Translations under genes and position numbers: made by a program | Shown here: in pieces, positions 59,089 through 64,000 of the stretch | Numbering within the stretch: the stretch's first letter is position 1 | Layout of the letters: every line of letters begins with the position of its first letter | Source: Gammaproteobacteria bacterium | Lineage (GTDB): Bacteria > Pseudomonadota > Gammaproteobacteria > 21-64-14 | Assembly (NCBI GenBank): GCA_027013145.1 | Contig: JALUXX010000011.1 | Span: forward strand, 124,001 to 188,000 | Length of the DNA: 64,000 nucleotides | Reading direction: 5' to 3' | Notes under the pieces: generated by a model | Told to the model about the DNA's origin: nothing | Seen by the model: the letters and a program-made list of their open reading frames with translations, nothing else | Databases searched by the model: none

Positions 59089-59567
59089 AAGAAAACGTGC
59101 TCGATGTTCTGATGTACCTGTTCGAGAACTACTATCTCGACACCGAAGGCGAGTGGCAACCGGAGCGTGCGGTCCTCCAGGGCAAGCTCCTGGAGGCGGG
59201 ATTTCCCACCGTGGAGGTGGAAAAGGCCTTCGAGTGGCTCGAGGACCTCGCCGCGCGGCGTGACGCCCGCGTCCACGGCGGCGCGCAGACGCCGGACGCC
59301 TTGCGCCTGTTCGACGATCGCGAAGTGCGCAAGCTCGATCTCGAAGCGCGCGGCTTCCTGCTGTTTCTCGAACAGATGGGCATCCTGACGCCGGACAACC
59401 GCGAGCTGGTGATCGACCGGGTCATGGCCCTCGAGACCGAGGAGATCGATCTGGAGCAGTTGAAGTGGGTCATCCTGATGGTCCTCTTCAACCAGCCGGG
59501 CCAGGAGGCCGCCTATGCATGGATGGAAGATCTCGTCTTCGATAACGCCGGCGGCTACCTCCACTGA
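59085..59567 (+). CDS. smg: Smg/DUF494-family protein
   Basis: MKENVLDVLMYLFENYYLDTEGEWQPERAVLQGKLLEAGF; between dprA and topA; 4-nt overlap with dprA. Confidence 0.95.
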   Translation: MKENVLDVLMYLFENYYLDTEGEWQPERAVLQGKLLEAGFPTVEVEKAFEWLEDLAARRDARVHGGAQTPDALRLFDDREVRKLDLEARGFLLFLEQMGILTPDNRELVIDRVMALETEEIDLEQLKWVILMVLFNQPGQEAAYAWMEDLVFDNAGGYLH

Positions 59568-59785
59568 CCGTACCGGGCCCCGGCCCGACCCGCGCCTCCC
59601 TGCAGATCTCGTTGTTTCCGGAGCATTAATCCACATCCACACCGAGGGTGCCCCGGGACGTCCCGGCGCCGTGTTCAACCCCCCATGGGGGCGGCCGATA
59701 CGGCCCAGGACGGGCGCCGAGGTGGCGCCCGGGCGCCGGTGCCGGTAAAGTCCGGCGCGTTGCCGTCGCCAATCGCGGACCGTTC

Positions 59786-62128
59786 ATGGGCAAGAATCTC
59801 GTCATCGTCGAATCGCCGGCCAAGGCCAAGACCATCAAGAAGTACCTCGGGAAGGGCTTCGAGGTGCTGGCCTCCTACGGCCACGTCCGCGACCTGGTCC
59901 CCAAGGGCGGTGCGGTGGACCCCGACCACGACTTCGCCATGCAATACCAGGTGATCGACAAGAACGAGCGCCACGTGGCGACGATCGCCAAGGCGATGAA
60001 GGGGGCCGACGCACTTTTCCTGGCGACCGACCCCGATCGCGAGGGGGAGGCGATCTCCTGGCACCTCTACGAGCTGTTGCGCGCGCGCAAGGTGCTCGGG
60101 GACAAACCGGTCCGGCGCGTGGTCTTCCATGAGATCACGCAGCGCGCCATCAACGACGCGGTTGCGCACCCGCGCGAACTGTCCACCGATCTGGTCAACG
60201 CCCAGCAGGCACGGCGGGCGCTCGACTACCTGGTCGGCTTCAACCTCTCGCCGCTGTTGTGGAAGAAGATCCGCCACGGCCTTTCCGCGGGCCGGGTCCA
60301 GAGTCCGGCGCTGCGCCTGATCGTGGAGCGCGAGGAGGAGATCGAGCGCTTCGAGCCGCGCGAGTACTGGACCATCGAAGCCGACGCCGAGAAGGACGAG
60401 CAGAAATTCGTCGCCCGCCTGACTCACTTCGGCGGCGAGAAACTCACGCAGTTCTCCATCACCGACGCCGACAGGGCCCATGCCGTGCGGGCGGAGCTGC
60501 GCCGGCGCGGCGACGGAAAATTGGTGGTCGTCAAGGTCGAGAAGAAGCAGCGCCGGCGCAATCCCGCGGCGCCCTTCATCACCTCGACGCTGCAGCAGGA
60601 GGCCTCGCGCAAGCTCGGCTTCTCCGCCCAGCGCACGATGCGCGTCGCACAGCAGCTCTACGAAGGGATCGAGGTCGACGGCAGCGCCGTGGGCCTCATT
60701 ACTTACATGCGCACCGATTCGGTGAACCTGGCGCGCGAAGCGCTCGACGAGATCCGCGCGCTGATCGCCGAGCGCTATGGGGAACACAACCTCCCCAAGA
60801 AGCCGCATACGTACAAGACGCGCGCGAAGAACGCCCAGGAGGCGCACGAGGCCATCCGGCCGACGGCGGCCGCGCGCACCCCCGAGTCCCTGCGTCCCGC
60901 GCTGAGTGCCGAACAGTTCAAGCTCTATGAGCTGATCTGGAAACGCGCGATCGCCTGCCAGATGATCCACGCCACCATCGACACGGTGTCGGTGGATTTT
61001 TCCTGCGGCGAAGGCAACCTCCTGCGTGCGACCGGATCGACCATCGTCGACCCCGGTTTCATGACCGTCTACCAGGAAGGGGTGGACGACGCCAAGGCGG
61101 ACAGCGAGGATCGGCTCCTGCCCCCGCTCGAGGTCGGCGACACGGTCGCGGTGACGCGCATCCGCACCGACCAGCATTTCACCGAGCCGCCGCCGCGCTA
61201 CACCGAGGCGAGCCTGGTACGCGCGCTGGAGGAGTACGGCATCGGGCGCCCTTCCACCTACGCCTCCATCCTCTCGACGCTGGTGCAGCGCGAGTATGCG
61301 GTCCTCGAGAAGCGACGCTTCCGGCCGACCGACGTCGGGCGCATCGTTGCACGCTTCCTCAGCCAGCACTTCACGCGCTACGTCGACTACGATTTCACCG
61401 CGCGTCTGGAGGATGAACTCGACGCGGTCGCGCGCGGCGAGAAGAACTGGATTCCGCTGATGCGCGAGTTCTGGGGGCCGTTCAAGGAACTCCTCGACGA
61501 CAAGGCGGAGAACGTTTCGCGCGCCGACGCCACCACCGAGGCCATCGACGAGAACTGCCCCAAGTGCGGCAAGCCGCTGGCGATCCGGCTCGGGCGGCGC
61601 GGGCGCTTCATCGGCTGCAGCGGCTATCCCGACTGCGATTACACGCGCGACGTCGACGCGGGGGCGGAGGAGGCCGACAGCGCGGCGGTGGAGGGCCGCT
61701 CGTGCCCGGATTGCGGGGCGCCGCTCGTGGTACGGCGCGGGCGCTACGGGAAGTTCATCGGCTGCAGCGCCTACCCCAAGTGCCGGCATATCGAGCCGCT
61801 GGAGAAACCTTCCGACACCGGGGTGAGCTGCCCCCAGTGCGCCAAGGGCACGATGCTCAAGCGCAAGTCGCGCTACGGCAAGATCTTCTATTCGTGCTCC
61901 ACCTACCCGGCCTGCGACTACGCGGTCTGGAACGAACCCCTGGACGAGCCGTGTCCGCGCTGCGGCTGGCCCATGCTGACTCTGAAGACCACCAAGCGTC
62001 GCGGGACCGAAAAGGTGTGCCCGCGCAAGGAGTGCGGCTTCGCCGAGCCGTTCGAAGGCGGCGCCGAAGGCGCGGCCGAGTCGGGCCAGGCGGGCGAGCC
62101 GCGGCGCAGCAAGGCGGCCGCGCGCTGA
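59786..62128 (+). CDS. topA: DNA topoisomerase I
   Basis: MGKNLVIVESPAKAKTIKKYLGKGFEVLASYGHVRDLVPK ... ATDPDREGEAISWHLYELL ... ITYMRTDSVNLAREAL; C-terminal 4-Cys zinc ribbons. Confidence 0.98.
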   Translation: MGKNLVIVESPAKAKTIKKYLGKGFEVLASYGHVRDLVPKGGAVDPDHDFAMQYQVIDKNERHVATIAKAMKGADALFLATDPDREGEAISWHLYELLRARKVLGDKPVRRVVFHEITQRAINDAVAHPRELSTDLVNAQQARRALDYLVGFNLSPLLWKKIRHGLSAGRVQSPALRLIVEREEEIERFEPREYWTIEADAEKDEQKFVARLTHFGGEKLTQFSITDADRAHAVRAELRRRGDGKLVVVKVEKKQRRRNPAAPFITSTLQQEASRKLGFSAQRTMRVAQQLYEGIEVDGSAVGLITYMRTDSVNLAREALDEIRALIAERYGEHNLPKKPHTYKTRAKNAQEAHEAIRPTAAARTPESLRPALSAEQFKLYELIWKRAIACQMIHATIDTVSVDFSCGEGNLLRATGSTIVDPGFMTVYQEGVDDAKADSEDRLLPPLEVGDTVAVTRIRTDQHFTEPPPRYTEASLVRALEEYGIGRPSTYASILSTLVQREYAVLEKRRFRPTDVGRIVARFLSQHFTRYVDYDFTARLEDELDAVARGEKNWIPLMREFWGPFKELLDDKAENVSRADATTEAIDENCPKCGKPLAIRLGRRGRFIGCSGYPDCDYTRDVDAGAEEADSAAVEGRSCPDCGAPLVVRRGRYGKFIGCSAYPKCRHIEPLEKPSDTGVSCPQCAKGTMLKRKSRYGKIFYSCSTYPACDYAVWNEPLDEPCPRCGWPMLTLKTTKRRGTEKVCPRKECGFAEPFEGGAEGAAESGQAGEPRRSKAAAR

Positions 62129-62144
62129 TCGGCAGCGCCGGCGG

Positions 62145-62759
62145 ATGCGCACCGCGACCCCGACGCCGCCGGCCGCCCGGGCGCCGACCCCGGCTCCCGT
62201 TCCCCACCCCTGGCAGCTGCGGCGCGCGCGCACGGTCATCCATGGCGGCGGGGTGCTGGCCTACCCCACCGAGGCGGTCTTCGGCCTGGGTTGCGACCCC
62301 CTCAATCCGGCGGCGGTGCGACGCGTGCTCGCCCTCAAGGGCCGCGCACCGGCCAAGGGGCTCATCCTGATCGCCGCCGACTTCTCCCAGCTCGCGCCGT
62401 TTCTGCAGCCCATCGGGCGCGCCCTGCAGGCGCGCGTGGGGGCAACCTGGCCGGGGCCGGTCACGTGGCTGCTGCCGGCGCGTCCGTGGGTGCCGGGGCT
62501 GCTGCGCGGCGCGCACGACTGCCTCGCGGTGCGCGTCACCGCGCATCCCGCGGCGCGGGCGTTGTGCCTGGCCGCCGGCGGGGCGCTGGTGTCCACCAGC
62601 GCCAACCCGGCGGGGCGGCCGCCGGCGCGCACCGCCCTTGCGGTGCGCCGGTGGTTCGGCGCGGAAGTCGACTACGTCCTGGCCGGGCGTTGCGGCGGGC
62701 GCGCACGCCCGACCGAGATCCGCGACGGTCGCAGCGGCCGCGTGGTGCGCCCAGGCTGA
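62145..62759 (+). CDS. tsaC: L-threonylcarbamoyladenylate synthase (Sua5/YciO/YrdC family)
   Basis: GGGVLAYPTEAVFGLGCDPLNPAAVRRVLALKGRAPAKGLILIAADFSQL ... LVSTSANPAGRPPA. Confidence 0.95.
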   Translation: MRTATPTPPAARAPTPAPVPHPWQLRRARTVIHGGGVLAYPTEAVFGLGCDPLNPAAVRRVLALKGRAPAKGLILIAADFSQLAPFLQPIGRALQARVGATWPGPVTWLLPARPWVPGLLRGAHDCLAVRVTAHPAARALCLAAGGALVSTSANPAGRPPARTALAVRRWFGAEVDYVLAGRCGGRARPTEIRDGRSGRVVRPG

Positions 62760-62812
62760 GGGCGGCCGCGCCGCGGCGGATTCATCCTCGGCCGGACGGG
62801 CGGTTACACTAA

Positions 62813-63775
<963 letters not shown>

Positions 63776-63785
63776 GGTTTTCCGC

Positions 63786-63816
63786 AAAAAAAAAGAACCC
63801 TGCCAAACGGCAGGGT
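63786..63816 (-). terminator. Rho-independent terminator (minus strand), for a gene entering from the right edge
   Basis: Minus strand ACCCTGCC-GTTT-GGCAGGGT-TC-TTTTTTTTT. Confidence 0.75.
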
Positions 63817-64000
63817 AAGCGCTACATGGCGCAGGAGGAGTAACTCGACACCACCCCGAACGATACAGTGGGCCGGACTGCGTGCAGGGGCCGGATTCTG
63901 AACGTGATCCCCTCACGATTCGGGGCCGCGCGGTGTATCAGGATCCCCGCTCGCGCGGGTCTTCGCACCAACACCGACAGCGGTTCCCGGCCACTCGACT

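Noticed and set aside
59675-62239. 854-aa minus-strand ORF
   Set aside because: Antisense to topA; low-complexity, no recognisable motif.
63817-64000. Possible partial minus-strand CDS at right edge (e.g. ...PGTAVGVGAKTRASGDPDTPRGPES*, stop at 63913; another frame ends ...VSSYSSCAM*)
   Set aside because: Two frames stay open and neither is recognisable in <200 bp; only the terminator at 63786-63816 supports a leftward gene.

Overview
This 64 kb window is a high-GC chromosomal segment. Gene content and order (vfr/crp-speD-coq7-trpC, trkH-trkA-rsmB-fmt-def-LysM-dprA-smg-topA-tsaC-hemF, rplM-rpsI) point to a gammaproteobacterium, and DsrE2 hints at a sulfur-oxidising lineage. It is mostly housekeeping DNA: about 60 confident CDSs, one tRNA-Gln(CUG), several rho-independent terminators and a few strong promoters. 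I found no CRISPR array, prophage, complete IS element or recognisable defence island. The noteworthy signals are small and mostly intergenic: (1) a candidate sRNA/3'UTR RNA with anti-Shine-Dalgarno motifs between a 2Fe-2S ferredoxin gene and rplM; (2) a DUF2905 membrane protein with no ATG/GTG/TTG start and an apparent AUC start behind a strong Shine-Dalgarno; (3) a 78-aa histone-H1-like K/R/T/A repeat protein whose ribosome-binding site sits in a 7-bp hairpin; (4) a ~166 bp MITE-like element whose terminal inverted repeat supplies the C-terminus and stop codon of a marC gene; (5) a near-consensus sigma-54 promoter upstream of a Sel1-repeat gene; (6) a cluster of GTAG-type REP-like hairpins; and (7) a divergent ergothioneine locus egtD / egtC-egtB. 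All calls were made by eye from the sequence and supplied ORF track; no database search was run.
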